Shown piece after piece: positions 22,805 to 33,889 of a stretch of 64,000 bases of DNA. Under the pieces are notes generated by a model. It ran no database searches. It was not told the origin of the DNA and was given only the letters and a program-made list of their open reading frames with translations. Positions within the stretch are counted from its first letter, which is position 1. The number at the start of each line of letters is the position of its first letter. The DNA comes from Pinus tabuliformis (taxonomy: Eukaryota > Streptophyta > Pinopsida > Pinales > Pinaceae), in contig CM062818.1 of the NCBI GenBank assembly GCA_031772625.1, positions 1,283,078,277 to 1,283,142,276 of the forward strand, written 5' to 3'. The position numbers and the translations under genes were made by a program.

Positions 22805-23899
22805 TTGGAAGGAGAAAATGAACCTGTAGCATACAACAACAATATAATTGGCAACTATTTTGTTGACTCTTTCTTGGGAAATTTTAATGTTCATACTTCG
22901 CCTTACCTAGAACATTTTGTTCTGTCTCAAGTGGAAAATTTTTCTCAAACAAATAGTTCTAAATGTGTTAATTTTATAGATAGCCCTATAAATAAATCTT
23001 TATTTTGGAAATTATTTTTTGATGGTTCTAAGTCTAATGATGGAGCAAGAGCAGGATGTGTATTAGTTAGTCCAGAGGGAAACAAAACTATGCTAACATG
23101 TAGACTCGAGTTTGATTGCACAAACAACACTGCAGAATATGAAGCTCTAGTCCAAGGACTATACAAGGCAATCAGATTAGATATCAAGTATCTACAAGTC
23201 TTCGAAGACTCTAAGATTGTTATTAAATGGGTAAGAAATACTATAAATTATGTATCAGGTCATTTGAAGCATTATCAATCTTTAGTGCAAGATTTGACTG
23301 AACATTTTATAGCATTTAATATTTCACCTATTCCCAGACTCCAAAATGCTAGTGCTGACCTCTTGGCTAATGTAGCTTCCAAGCTCATTCCATTAGAAGA
23401 CTATAGCCCAGACAGATTCTCAATCGAATTGATCTTTAGGCCCTCCATCCCTGATAATGTTACAAACTGGAGAATTTTCAACGATGATCCTGATATTGTG
23501 AGTTTCCTGACATCGGAAGGATCTTACACTAATAAGATAATTGATGAGGACCAACATGACCAACAGTTACAACAAGAAGGCACTAATAATGCTATACCAA
23601 AATCTGTAGTCAAGTTGGAAGACCTATATGATTTGAAAGACCATTTTAAAAGATCTACCAATTCAAAACTTCAGAGTTCAACTCTAAACTATGAATTAGT
23701 AAATCTAGGAACAGATACCAAGCCACAGAATATCAACCTAGGTCTTGGCTTAACCCCAAAAGAAAAATTAGCCTATGTTCGGCTCTTGAAACAATACAAA
23801 AACGTCTTTGTCTGGAACTACGATGACCTTAAGACTTACGACACTTCTATTATTCAGCGTACTATCCCAATGATAGCTGATGAAAAACATGTCCAGTAA
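22805..23899 (+). CDS. Extra RNase H domain placed before RT (fossil)
   Basis: In this 364-residue open block, residues about 60-195 form an RNase H of the type called archaeal-like (aRNH) in plant Tat elements. It shows LFFDGSKSNDGARAG with the first Asp, NNTAEYEALVQGLYKA with the Glu, VFEDSKIVIKWVR with the second Asp, and NASADLLANVAS with the last Asp. The C-terminal third (KSVVKLEDLYDLKDHF, then LTPKEKLAYVRLLKQYKNVF) is the lead-in to RT. The known Ogre/Retand order puts the extra RNase H after the normal RNase H. Here it sits between protease and RT. Confidence 0.8.
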   Translation: MEGENEPVAYNNNIIGNYFVDSFLGNFNVHTSPYLEHFVLSQVENFSQTNSSKCVNFIDSPINKSLFWKLFFDGSKSNDGARAGCVLVSPEGNKTMLTCRLEFDCTNNTAEYEALVQGLYKAIRLDIKYLQVFEDSKIVIKWVRNTINYVSGHLKHYQSLVQDLTEHFIAFNISPIPRLQNASADLLANVASKLIPLEDYSPDRFSIELIFRPSIPDNVTNWRIFNDDPDIVSFLTSEGSYTNKIIDEDQHDQQLQQEGTNNAIPKSVVKLEDLYDLKDHFKRSTNSKLQSSTLNYELVNLGTDTKPQNINLGLGLTPKEKLAYVRLLKQYKNVFVWNYDDLKTYDTSIIQRTIPMIADEKHVQ

Positions 23900-24319
23900 A
23901 AGCTGAGGAAAATCCATCCTAATCTTGAAAGTCCAATTAAGTCCAAGCTTAATAAATTATTGAAAGCCAAAATTATTTTTCCCGTTCGACATTCTCCAAG
24001 GGTTTTCAATATGGTCCCAGTTAGAAAGAAAAACAAAGATATTAGGATTTGTGTTGACTTTCGAAATCTTAACAAAGCCTGTCAAAATGATAATTTTCCC
24101 CTGCCTCCTAGGGAACAAATATTGCAAGCAGTTGCAGGATCAGAATTAATGTCCTTTTTAGATGGTTTCTCCGGCTACAACCAGGTTCTGGTCCATCCTG
24201 AGGATCAGTTAAAAACCACGTTTAGAACCAAATGGGGTACTTACGCATATCAAAAAATGTCATTTGGTTTGATTAACGCTAGCGCCACATTTCAAAGGGC
24301 CTCTCATTTAAGGGTTTAG
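23900..24319 (+). pseudogene. Tat-like reverse transcriptase, fingers and first palm part
   Basis: The open block 23960-24319 has MVPVRKKNKDIRICVDFRNL, FPLPPREQILQAVAGSELMS, FLDGFSGYNQVLVHPEDQLK and TTFRTKWGTYAYQKMSFGLI, the usual Ty3/gypsy RT sequence up to the start of the palm. It continues into the next block. Confidence 0.85.
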
Positions 24320-24330
24320 TAAATAAATCA

Positions 24331-25473
24331 GTGGTGATTTACTTGGATGACATAACAGTATATTCTAAAAAACACAGTAATCACCTTAGAGACTTAAAGC
24401 AGATCTTCCAACGTTGCCAAAGGTATGGGATTTCACTTAACCCAAAAAAGTCCTTTTTTGCATTAAGTGAAGGAAAACTTCTTGGATTTATAGTGTCAAA
24501 ATATGGAATCCATATTGATCCCGATAGAATTAAGGAAATTTCCAAAATATCCTTGCCACATAATAAGAAAGCCATGCAATCCTTCCTTGGCCAGATTAAT
24601 TTTGTTAAAAGATTTGTTCCAAACTTCTCAAGGATTGTGTCACCATTACAAGCAATGATAAAAAAGAATTCACTTTTCAAATGGGGCCAAGAAGAATATG
24701 AAGCGTTCAATCTGATTAAGCAAGTGATTATTAATGCCCCATCCTTAGCGACTCCAAATTTTTCTGATCCTTTTATTTTGTACACATTTGCCTCTGATAA
24801 GTCATATGCTGTGATACTCACTCAAGCCAATCAAGACAAGGCGGAAGCTCCAATTGCCTTTTTTAGTTCAAATCTGCAAGGGGCTGAATTAAATTATTCT
24901 GACGTTGAGAAACAAGCTTATGTTGTTTTCAAAGCGATCAAATATTTTAGACCCTTTCTTCTTAAAACCCATACAAAGATCATAGTACCGTTTCTAGCGG
25001 TAAGAAATATTTTAGTACAGAAGGATGTGGGTGAAAAAAGAGAAAATTGGGTCACTGCCTTACAAGAATACAACGCTGAGATCAGGCCAGAAAATATTGT
25101 AAAAAGTCAAGGCTTTTGCAAGATGTTGGTTGGAGCATCGCTCATTTCTAAAATATCATTTTCAAATCAACAGGTACAAATGTATGAGGTAAGCCTAAAT
25201 GATATTGAATTGAGATATGCTGATATCATATTTTATCTAAAGAACGGATATGCTCCTTCAAATCTGGATTATACAAAGAAAAGAGCTTTAAAATTGAAGG
25301 CTAAGCAATATCAACTCGTAAATGATGTACTTTTTAGGATGAATTATGATTCTGTTCTCCTTCGATATCTTGAGAAACCTGAAGCTGAAAAGGTGTTGCA
25401 GGAACTCCATGATGGACCAGCAAGTGGACATTATGGGGGAGATGCTACAACACATAAAATCTTACGCGCATGA
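24331..25473 (+). CDS. Tat-like RT palm, RNase H and integrase zinc domain (fossil)
   Basis: This 380-residue open block starts with the RT catalytic motif VIYLDDITVYSK. RT thumb sequence follows (GISLNPKKSFFALSEGKLLG, then QSFLGQINFVKRFVPNFSRI). The gypsy RNase H comes next (DPFILYTFASDKSYAVILTQ, then LNYSDVEKQAYVVFKAIKYF). A linker follows, then the His/Cys zinc domain of integrase beginning ELHDGPASGHYGGDATTHKI. No second RNase H lies between the normal RNase H and integrase. Confidence 0.9.
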   Translation: MVIYLDDITVYSKKHSNHLRDLKQIFQRCQRYGISLNPKKSFFALSEGKLLGFIVSKYGIHIDPDRIKEISKISLPHNKKAMQSFLGQINFVKRFVPNFSRIVSPLQAMIKKNSLFKWGQEEYEAFNLIKQVIINAPSLATPNFSDPFILYTFASDKSYAVILTQANQDKAEAPIAFFSSNLQGAELNYSDVEKQAYVVFKAIKYFRPFLLKTHTKIIVPFLAVRNILVQKDVGEKRENWVTALQEYNAEIRPENIVKSQGFCKMLVGASLISKISFSNQQVQMYEVSLNDIELRYADIIFYLKNGYAPSNLDYTKKRALKLKAKQYQLVNDVLFRMNYDSVLLRYLEKPEAEKVLQELHDGPASGHYGGDATTHKILRA

Positions 25474-25872
25474 TATTATTGGCCTACACTATTTAAAGAT
25501 GCATATAGCTACATAAGGAAATGTCAAGTTTGTCAAACTGTTGCCAGAAGACAAAAGAAACCATCATTGCCTTTGCAACCAGTCAATATCAATCAACCTT
25601 TTGATCAATGGGGATTGGATATAATAGGTGAGATTGTTCCTCACTCTTCTAAACAACATAGGTATATCCTTACAGCTACAAATTATTTTACTAAATGAGT
25701 AGAAGCAGTTCCGCTCAAGACAACCAATGCTAAACATATCATTGATTTCATAGATTAGTCCATAATCACCAGGTTTGTTTTACCCTCTGCTTTAATGTTT
25801 GATAATGCATCATATTTTTCTGGCAAAGTTATGACTGAATTTGCACTTAAAAGAGGTTTTAAGCTTAAATAT
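25474..25872 (+). pseudogene. Tat-like integrase core, first part
   Basis: Translation of the plus strand shows the CQVCQ end of the zinc domain near 25530. The core begins at WGLDIIGEIVPHSSKQHRYI near 25610, with the first catalytic Asp. The segment around MFDNASYFSGKVMTEF (about 25797) carries the second. The reading is cut by the solo LTR that starts at 25873. Confidence 0.75.
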
Positions 25873-26870
25873 TGATCAGGTGCTCATGTCCTAAGTGTCG
25901 TAAATTGCTCAAAATTTAAAGTGCTTTGAATTGGTTCAAAGTTGAATGACTGGAAAGTACTCATCTTCCCGATTCTGGCACCGCAAACGGTTCGAAAAAC
26001 GGTCGCCGTATGAGGAAGTTATGGCAAAAAGAAGAATTTGTCCATAACATTAGAAATTTTAATTTTTCAAAAAAAAATTAAAAAAGGAATATTCCGCCGG
26101 GCACGAAATCTGAGGCAACCACCAAACATTAAATGTAATTGCAGTTAAGTTGGCGGAATTTTGGCAGGAGTGCCAAATTTGGCGGACCCGCTATAATTGG
26201 CGGAGCTATCTGGAGTTAACTAAAGTTAGCTGGAGTTTTTCTAGGGGCAAACTGGAGAAACTTTAAATGGCCATAACTTTGGCTAGGAAAGTCGGTTTTT
26301 GACGTTTTTTTTTTTTATTTTGGGTATTTTCGACCTTATAAAGCCATTGGTGCAGGTCTTACAGCCATCTAAGGTCATTTTGCAGAGGTTTTGGAGCCGT
26401 GAAATTTCTAGGAGCCACCAGGGCCCAGTTCTGTGAAGACTGTATAGGGTTGCAGGTATCCATTGGAGGTGATCCAATAGTCAATCCTGAAGGATTCAAG
26501 TGTTCTGAATCCATTTTTTCCATCTATTTCACCTGTAGATGCTTCTATTCAGCTGTATTTTCAATTTGAGCATTTAATAAAAATAAGAACAAGCCCGGTT
26601 GGGAGCTTTGGACCCAGCAGACATAGCCCTGGAGGGGGTGAACTGCTTTATCAACTTCTTTTGCATTTGTGGTTGATTTATTTTGCAGAACAAATTCGTT
26701 TTAATGTGTTAAATAGTAAAAGGAAATAACTCTGCTATGCTTAAATGGGTCATGAATAGCTGAAAATTTCATGTGTTTTCTTTCCGCAAGACATGGAAAT
26801 CTTTTAAACATGTTTAATTCTGAATTGAATACCTTGCAAACAAATTTCAAGTAGTTTCAAATTCAGATCA
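25873..26870 (+). mobile_element. Solo LTR inside the Tat-like integrase
   Basis: A 998-bp block begins TGATCAGGTGCTC and ends AATTCAGATCA. It splits the integrase between the catalytic-core piece and the YYPQGNGLAESTNKN piece. Inside are a TATA-like CTTATAAAGCC near 26335 and an AATAAAAATAA near 26577, as expected of an LTR. Only one copy and no coding are present, so it is a solo LTR. The flanking five bases (AATAT and AGTTT) do not form a clear duplication. Its start resembles the LTR start of the 6479-12461 element. Confidence 0.7.
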
Positions 26871-27471
26871 AGTTTTCCGCCAATTATTACCCACAAGGGA
26901 ATGGGTTGGCCGAATCAACAAATAAAAACTTAATCATAATGATTAAGTGAACCATTGATCAAAATCATAAAAATTGGCACAAATCTTTGATGTATGCTTT
27001 ATGGGCAGACCGAATAACCCAAAAGGATTCCATTGGTACTTCTACCTTTAATTTAGTTTATAGGAAAGAAGTAGTTCTCCCAACTCATCTAGCAATTCCT
27101 TCTTTGGCCTTAGTTCAATTTATTGACGAAACACCAACTTCATCTTTACAACTAAGACAATTGTAGATCCTTAAGCTAGAAGAGCAACGAGAACAAGCTA
27201 AAATCACACACGTTCATCATCAAGCATTAGTAAAGGCTTCCTTCAATTCAAGCATGGTATCTAGGAAGGATTTACAAATTGGAGATTTAGTTTTAAAATG
27301 GGATAAGGCTCATGAGGAAAAAGGCAAACATTCTAAATTCCAATGAATGTGGCTCGACCCATTCCAAATTGTTGAAATCATAGGTCCATCCACTTTCATG
27401 TTGCAAGATTTAGTAGGGAAAAAAGAATCTTTTCTTGTTAATGGGAAGATCCTTAAAAAATACTTTCCATA
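26871..27471 (+). pseudogene. Tat-like integrase, C-terminal part
   Basis: It begins at NYYPQGNGLAESTNKNLIIM, the block with the catalytic Glu, then continues WHKSLMYALWADRIT and GTSTFNLVYRKEVVLPTHLA. The C-terminal domain contains DLQIGDLVLKWDKAHEEKGK and PFQIVEIIGPSTFMLQDLVG. Coding ends near 27471. Confidence 0.8.
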
Positions 27472-28213
27472 GAAGATGAACTCTTCTATTTTTGTAAATT
27501 ACTGTTTATAGTTTTATTTTGATAATAAAACAGGTTGTAAATGATTAACTTTTGGAATTCACAAAAAAGATTAGTGTTTCTTTTAGATTTTGTTTTTTTT
27601 TCGCTTGTACAAATAGAACCGAATTGGAAAATTGATCAGTATTATTGAAAAATACAGTTAATGCTATAAGCCTAAAAATGCTACTAGTTTCAGCCTTATG
27701 AATTTTGATGAAAAACAACCTTTAGTGAGAATTTGTTTTATATCAGTCAATGAAAAGCATCAATAACAAAACAAAGGTTCTCTGTAGAAAAGTTGTTTCC
27801 AAAAACTCTATAATTGTCATCCAGAGCTATTATTAAGGAACCAATGACTTCCTCCCCACCTAGTGAATTACGAGTTTCAAGGAATAATCCAATGATACAC
27901 TCTAAGCTTAAAGAATAAGAGGTCTCATCACGAGCTGACTTATCATGATCATAGATATTACGACTTGCTGACATTGCCAAAACTGCATACCACAACAAGG
28001 CAATGGCTCAAGATTGTTGCAATCAAAAGACAAGGGGTCTCATCATGAGTCAACTTGTTTAGCAAAGTTATAAATCAAGTGAATGGCACTATCATAATTT
28101 GGCTACCAAACCAAGACATTGTTCTTTAAGAATTAAAAGAAAACAAAAAAACAACAAGTGTGGATGTGGATTTATCTTTGAAAACTGTATATTTCTCCAA
28201 GTAGGATATAGGA
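27472..28213 (+). other. 3' non-coding part of the Tat-like element
   Basis: Between the end of integrase and the recognisable right LTR there is A/T-rich sequence without convincing coding. Two phrases near 27922 and 28036 (GGTCTCATCACGAG and GGTCTCATCATGAG) form a loose direct repeat. The start of the right LTR was not recognised here. Confidence 0.5.
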
Positions 28214-30615
28214 TCATAAGGTGATAAATGATTGTTGACAAAATGGATTAGCAATATTGCAAAATCGCTTTATCGCAGATCTGCAGGGCTCATCGTTCAA
28301 TAAAGTTTTTCTTGTAATCCGATACCGAGTTATGGGCATTAATGTCAATTTAATGGTTAGTTGATGGTCATTTATGAGATAAGATTTAAATCTGATCAAA
28401 ATGTTATTTCACGTAGGGTGGTATATTTGATATGATTTCAGAATTAAAGAGCTTTCCTGTCACTTTATCTCTTTCCTTGTAAATTTGCAGGAGTGGCAAG
28501 CAGAGTAATATACGCAGCAGTGTGTAGAACATAATGGGAAAGAAGGGAAAAGCTCTAGTTGCAGAGGACAAAGAGATGACGCCCTTATACATAGACACCA
28601 CCTGTAACAAAGATGCCGGCATAACTACTTGGGAAGGCATGTACAGTCTGCTCGAAGAAGAAAAGACGAGAGTTATGGAGGTTAAAGCAACAACAGACTC
28701 ACACGGGTCGTCTGAGGCATTAATCAATGAACTTGCATGTTCGTTCTTACATCGAATAGTGGCAAGACCAAAGATTCTTCCACACACAGACATGGTCAAA
28801 TGGGTACTGGACAGTGCTGATATAACAGATTGACAATTCAAGACTCGAGGCCAAGATCTCATTGGGTCATTCACTACACAAGATTTAAGGCTTATGTATC
28901 ATCTACCAGAGCCGCAGGCAACCTACAACAAGCAGTTCGTGGAGAAGTTTGCCAAAGAAAATGAAGATTTTGCGGAGTGTACCAAGAGCTAGTCAGCGAG
29001 GGAAGAACCATTAAAAAAAAAGGCAAAGCGTGCTGACCAAGGCCCATCAAGAACATGCAGGAGGCGAAAATAGCACCTAGGAAGCCCGGATCGGAAAAAG
29101 GAAGCAGTTTCTGATGCGCGATTAGTGCTAATTGCGCATCGCTGGGCAAAACCCCTCGAGAAGGAAAGCCCCTGAGCGTTCGGTCGCATGTAAGCCGGAA
29201 AACCACGGGGAAAAAGCGCTAAAGGCTAAAGGTGGGACCCACACTCCAAAATCGACGGTATTTATCGGGTGCACCTTTGGGTGGTAAGCAGATTTGACGG
29301 AAACCTAGCAATTCCATTCAACACCCAATGCGTGGCAGCAGAAGAAGCAGCTACAACAACAAACAACGTCATTGACTGTGTCAATGAAAACCTGCACAGA
29401 GCAAATCTCATTTTAGAGACCGCACCAGGATTTCTCCCAAAGGCACAGCAACTACAGACAAGCTGGAGACAAAAAGCTGAGGAAAGGGCAGAGTCCATCA
29501 AGAAGTTAACCAAGTTAAACTGGGAAACTTACTGGCAGTACTTGGTTAAACCGCACAGTCAATGCATGACTCTCAAATGCCTTATGAACTTTGCCGAGAA
29601 GATAGCGCCAACACTTGCCGATTATGTTTTCGCAGGGAAACTAAAATCGGAGGTCGGCCAACCGACGCTCCTCAAGCCGATGCTGAATGCGTGCGACCAC
29701 AGAGAACAGATACATAGATAGTTATTTCTAGATTCAGTTTTAGTTTTAGTTTTGATTTATTTTTTCCTTAGATGAGGATGGTCATTTAAACCTCCTCCTA
29801 TATTTTTGTAATAAACTATTTTTAGTATTTAGGAAGTAGTATTTTAACCCCTCGTCCTGAAATTTGTCAAAAACATTTCCTTAGAACATGCACTTCTGCA
29901 CCCTCAGAGGAGGTTTTGATGAATGAATGGAACAAGATTTATTGATATCTGTGTTTAATGTCTACTACTGAAATGCACTTTTGTACTCTTAGTAGATGTT
30001 GAATTAGGAAGAGATAAATCTATATTGCTGAAGCTCATGAGTAGGACTTGTTATCAATGGTACTTTTATCTCTTAATGATTTCTGCTTATGTGTCCAAGT
30101 AATATTTTATGCTCAGTTATTTATATATGAAAGCTTGAATGTTTGAGTTATTATTTGGCACTTTTGTACGATAATGACTATTCTGTTTATGCTCAATATA
30201 TGAATGACTTATTATGCGATATGCTTCTCACAATTGTTTCAGCTAACTTTTTATACGAAACAATTCATTTTTATCGAATTCTTTTCTTGTAGCGATTGAA
30301 TGATCTTTATTACCAATTGCTGTTAGAAATTATTTTAGATCGCATAAGTAAAAAGTTGAATCCCGGGTTAGTTTTAGACTTAAATATTTATGTTCATTAG
30401 AATACAATTGCATGTTTTAAATTAGACTTAGATTAAAAGCATTTTACTTAGAAATCTTTAGAAAACAGAAATATTAATCAACACACACAAATTGGGAAAT
30501 TGGTCCCATTATCCCCAGTTGGACCCACCATCCCAAATGGAAAAGGAGCTGCTTTCAAGGTCTGGACTGGGTGGGTATCCCCCTTATTGTAGACCCGATT
30601 TTCGGGGCTTCAACA
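28214..30615 (+). repeat. Right LTR of the Tat-like element (recognisable part)
   Basis: It matches 17999-20462 in order and ends GGGGCTTCAACA directly before the ACTTC duplication. It contains the second copy of the LTR-borne open region (28534-29721). Differences from the left copy are mainly scattered substitutions and a few short length changes. Confidence 0.9.
28534..29721 (+). pseudogene. ORF-bearing region inside the right LTR, unrecognised protein
   Basis: This is the second copy of the LTR-borne reading region. The first open block (28534-28833) starts at the same ATG as the left copy and keeps EDKEMTPLY, TTWEGMYSLLEEEK and DMVKWVLDSADIT. The last open block (29269-29721) includes AATTTNNVIDCVNENLH, KKLTKLNWETYWQYLVKPH and PTLADYVFAGKLKSEVGQ and stops at the same place as the left copy. 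It is broken like the left copy. Nothing in it resembles gag, protease, RT or integrase. Confidence 0.6.
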
Positions 30616-30620
30616 ACTTC

Positions 30621-31138
30621 CAAGCTTATCTCTACAGGCGGTGAGCTTGTTCAGATATGTAGAAATCATGTCGCCCTTTTCGCACTTGATTTTCCGAAGC
30701 TTGTCCTTCAATGCCAGCTTCCTCTGGTCGCTTCTGTTCTGATATAGGTCCTTCAATGTCTTCCACATTGAAAACAGAGTCTCCTTCCCATGGAGACTCA
30801 AGATAATATGGTCTCGAACTCCCTCCAAAAGAATCCTCCTCGCTCTCGCCACACATTTCTTCCATTCCGCCAATTCTTGGGCATTAGCTACTACTGGCTT
30901 GGGGAATTATTGATCAATGAAGTCCTTCAAACCATTGTCCTCTAATACCGCTTCCATGCGATCCTTCCATGCTATGTAATTCGAGCTGCCATCCAGGGCA
31001 TACTTGAGTCTCAAGCCATTGAACGCCATTGGTGAACTTTGAGATGTGATAAGAAATAGATTTTGTACCTGCAATCAAGAACTTCAAACTTCGAACTTCT
31101 CCCTTCTTTGTATACTGTTCTCCATTTTGATCACCTTT
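30621..31138 (-). pseudogene. Copia gag, N-terminal part
   Basis: The minus-strand block 30873-30610 contains ILLEGVRDHIILSLHGKETL, FSMWKTLKDLYQNRSDQRKL and LRKIKCEKGDMISTYLNKLT. These are typical of the Ty1/copia UBN2-type gag domain. The start region lies at 31165-30914. The rest of gag resumes at 17595 on the other side of the inserted Tat-like element. Confidence 0.85.
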
Positions 31139-31150
31139 GCTCTGATACCA
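31139..31150 (-). other. Primer-binding site of the copia element
   Basis: The minus strand reads TGGTATCAGAGC directly after the LTR end TTTCTACA, a perfect initiator-Met primer site. Confidence 0.95.
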
Positions 31151-32136
31151 TGTAGAAATTCTCACTGTAGATCACCTGATAATGCAATGTAACTAAAGCA
31201 AAATACTTGATCTACTTCTACTATCAAACTTGCAGGAGCTTAATTGATTTTGAGCAAGATCAAACATAACACATATAACAAAGAAGAAGAATCAATCACA
31301 CATGAAACATAGAAGAATAGTCTGGGGAAAGCCCTAGCTAAAAACACCGCTATCTGTATTATCATACAAGTGGAAATATCTCAGGATTACACAAAGCTTT
31401 AGCTCTCACAACTATCTAGCTCTCAGGACAATCCCTCTCACTACTTATAGATAGACTAGACAACTCATATTCCTTTCCCTTTGTCCTCCAAGCCTCCTAT
31501 TTCCTTGCACTGTTTTCCCTGGGTGCTCCTGCTGTAACCTTGTGTGACACTGGTCTCACACACTACTCCAACACACTGTAAAACTGCACAAATATCAAGG
31601 AATGAATTTCTTTTGCATGCAAGAGATTTTCTTATAGGAAAATTCTTGCAACTGATAGTACATTGTCCCTGCCTTTAATCTCAACTGGGTCTCTGTCTGA
31701 ACTGACATGCATGAGTTATTTATGAGAGAATATTCAGTTATCTGGAGTACACTAGTTTCATGCATGCATGCATTAACTTACTAAACTCACAATTAGTTCC
31801 ACAAACTATTTGGAACTAATCTAACTAGACTTAACTCAGTTAACTGAGCTAACTAATTACAAATCAAATACAACTCATCCTTATCTCCTTAATTAAGGGA
31901 TAACTTTCTCAATCAAAGGGATAACTATTGCATGACTTCACAAAGACTTCATCTTTGAATTTCTCCAACTAATTAACTCAGGATGAATTAATTAATTATT
32001 TTTCAAACAACTGGTGAAACTAAATTTGAATTTTAATTCTCAATTTTAATTCAAGGACAAATTAAAATGGGAATATATCCTAAAATGCTATCCATAACAA
32101 TGCTATTTTTAGCATTTCTTGTTGCTATTTTCAACA
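31151..32136 (-). repeat. 5' LTR of the copia element
   Basis: It is 986 bp, the same length as the 3' copy at 13042-14027, and is bordered by the AAATC duplication at 32137-32141. Its first 200 bases differ from the partner at about 16 positions by eye. Confidence 0.92.
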
Positions 32137-32141
32137 AAATC

Positions 32142-33379
32142 CATGCACATGACCTACCTGACATTCATGTCAGGTTGGTTGAAAAAAATATTTTAAACTA
32201 ATCAAAGTGAATTTCTTACAAATAAGGTAATGTATCCACATCTTAAGGGCATGGATGACTATTTCCAACTCAAAATCATAGAATACATAATTCCTTTCCT
32301 GTTCTTTTAGTTTACGAGACTCATAGACCACCACGTGTCCTTCCTACATGAGCACACCTCCAAGACCTTCCAAGGAAGCGCCAATACATACTACAAAATC
32401 CTTATATGGGTCTGTTATTTTTAACACAGGTGCCACAATCAATAATAATTAGTAATTTCCAAAATTGATCTTACATCTGCCACATCTTTTGGCACTGGCC
32501 AATAAAGAATGGCCTTTACTTTTTTGGGATCTAGTGTTATTCCCTCTTTTGAAATTACATGCCCAAGATATTATATTTTATCTTGGCATTTTCACTTGCT
32601 AAATTTAGCATATAACTGGTGTTCATGTAGGGTCTATGGCACTATTTCTTGGTGCTACTTGTGCTCTTCCTGGGTCTTGGAATATATTAAAATATCATCT
32701 ATAAAAGTTAATATGAACTTATCCAAGAATTACTGAACACATTGTTCACCAAACACATGAAGGTAGTAGGTGCATTTGTAAGTCCAAAAGGTAATACTGT
32801 AAATGCATAATGTCCATACCTTGTTCAAAAGGCTATGTTTGGTATGTTTTCCTCTTCAATTCTCAGCTGGTGGTAATCAGATCTGAGGTCTATTTTAGAG
32901 AACATTATTTCTCCCTCGGCTTAGTCAAACAAACCGTCTATTCTAGGTAAGGGATATTTATTTTTAATAGTTAGCTTCTTCAGGTGTCGGTAATCAATGC
33001 ACAATCTAAAAGTTTCACCCTTTTTCTTAACAAAAAGGATTGGTGCACCCCATGGTGACATATTGGGTTTGATGTACCCTTTATTTAGTAATTCATGCAA
33101 CTGCATCTTCAACTCCATCAAATTTGGTACACTCATTTGATAAGGATCCTTCGATATCGGTGTTGCCCTTGGTATCAATTCTATGGAAAAATCCGTCTCC
33201 CTTTCTGGTGGAAAACTAGGAATTTCGTTAAGAAACACATCCTGATAGTTTTGGAAAACTCCTAATTCACTTATAGATTTGGCTATTTGGTTCAATGAGT
33301 GGTCCTCCGCTTGAATAGTAAAAAGTTGGCATCCCTTCCTTGCAACCCTCTTTAATTGTAGGGAAAATATCTGATGCAC
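32142..33379 (-). pseudogene. Outer gypsy reverse transcriptase and RNase H (fossil)
   Basis: The block 33379-32921 runs from the protease-RT linker into [82 protein letters not shown] and [11 protein letters not shown]. This is the chromovirus-type start of RT. The remaining palm and RNase H lie within 32920-32142 in worn form, with an RNase H phrase like VVYESRKLKEQ near 32330-32300. The copia insertion cuts it at 32141. Confidence 0.8.
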
Positions 33380-33424
33380 AAAAATGGGCCAAGGTATTCC
33401 CCTTACAATTTGGATTTCTCCATT

Positions 33425-33763
33425 TTATGTTGTATAGGTGACAATTTTATCCAAGAAATTAACAATTTCCTGATGCTCCTCTAGCGAATCCATCTCCACC
33501 AGAATGTCATAAGAGCCTAATGGTGGTATATTCAATTTCATGGTAGTATATTTTTTATTTAATATCATTGGGCTTGTCTTTACCCAATTAGTAACTTTTC
33601 TTTTCGTTCTAGTGGCTAGCTGAACCGACCATGAATTCTTGTATTTTTTAGACTTCAACTTACAATTTTGCACAACTTGGGGGCTGCCATAACTCAAGAT
33701 AGCACCAGGGTCTATTAATATAAAAACATATTGGCTAAAAATAGTACCTTCTATCTCCACCAT
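33425..33763 (-). pseudogene. Outer gypsy protease region (fossil)
   Basis: A minus-strand open block with MVEIEGTIFSQYVFILIDPG at its start matches the expected place of the protease active site. A strand-rich stretch follows, then LNIPPLGSYDILVEMDSLEE, typical of the end of a Ty3/gypsy protease (the YDILLGMDWL-like motif). It lies between gag and RT as expected. Confidence 0.65.
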
Positions 33764-33889
33764 GGTGGAATGATACTATGCTTGGAATCCTTCCAAAGCT
33801 GTGTTTTTTCATAGTATATTTCTAGCCACATCATTGACAATGGAGGCCTCTTGGAGGTCCTACATGAACTTGCTGTTATAGGGATAGTT

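Larger units (their letters stand above)
17601..30615 (+). mobile_element. Tat-like Ty3/gypsy fossil with 2.9-kb ORF-bearing LTRs
   Basis: The element is inserted in the copia gag, with ACTTC duplicated at 17596-17600 and 30616-30620. The left LTR (17601-20462) runs TGTTGTGGCTAG to GGGCTTCAACA. The right LTR is recognisable from about 28214 to 30615. The primer-site region TTTGGCGCTAGAAGGAGGG follows the left LTR and differs from the initiator-Met site used by most others here. Internal order: gag, protease, an extra RNase H, RT, RNase H, integrase. A solo LTR interrupts the integrase. LTRs are roughly 95-97% identical by eye, younger than the enclosing copia. It is broken at several places. 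Confidence 0.9.
13042..32136 (-). mobile_element. Tork/Tnt1-like Ty1/copia fossil, split by a Tat-like gypsy
   Basis: The element is bounded by AAATC duplications at 13037-13041 and 32137-32141. LTRs of 986 bp lie at 13042-14027 and 31151-32136. The minus strand shows TGTTGAAAATAG at the LTR start and TTTCTACA at its end. A perfect initiator-Met primer site follows the 5' LTR and a GAGGGGGAGC polypurine tract precedes the 3' LTR. The domain order gag, protease, integrase, RT, RNase H is the copia order. Without the 13-kb insertion it is about 6.1 kb, a normal full length. LTRs are about 92-93% identical by eye. It is broken at several places. Confidence 0.92.
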
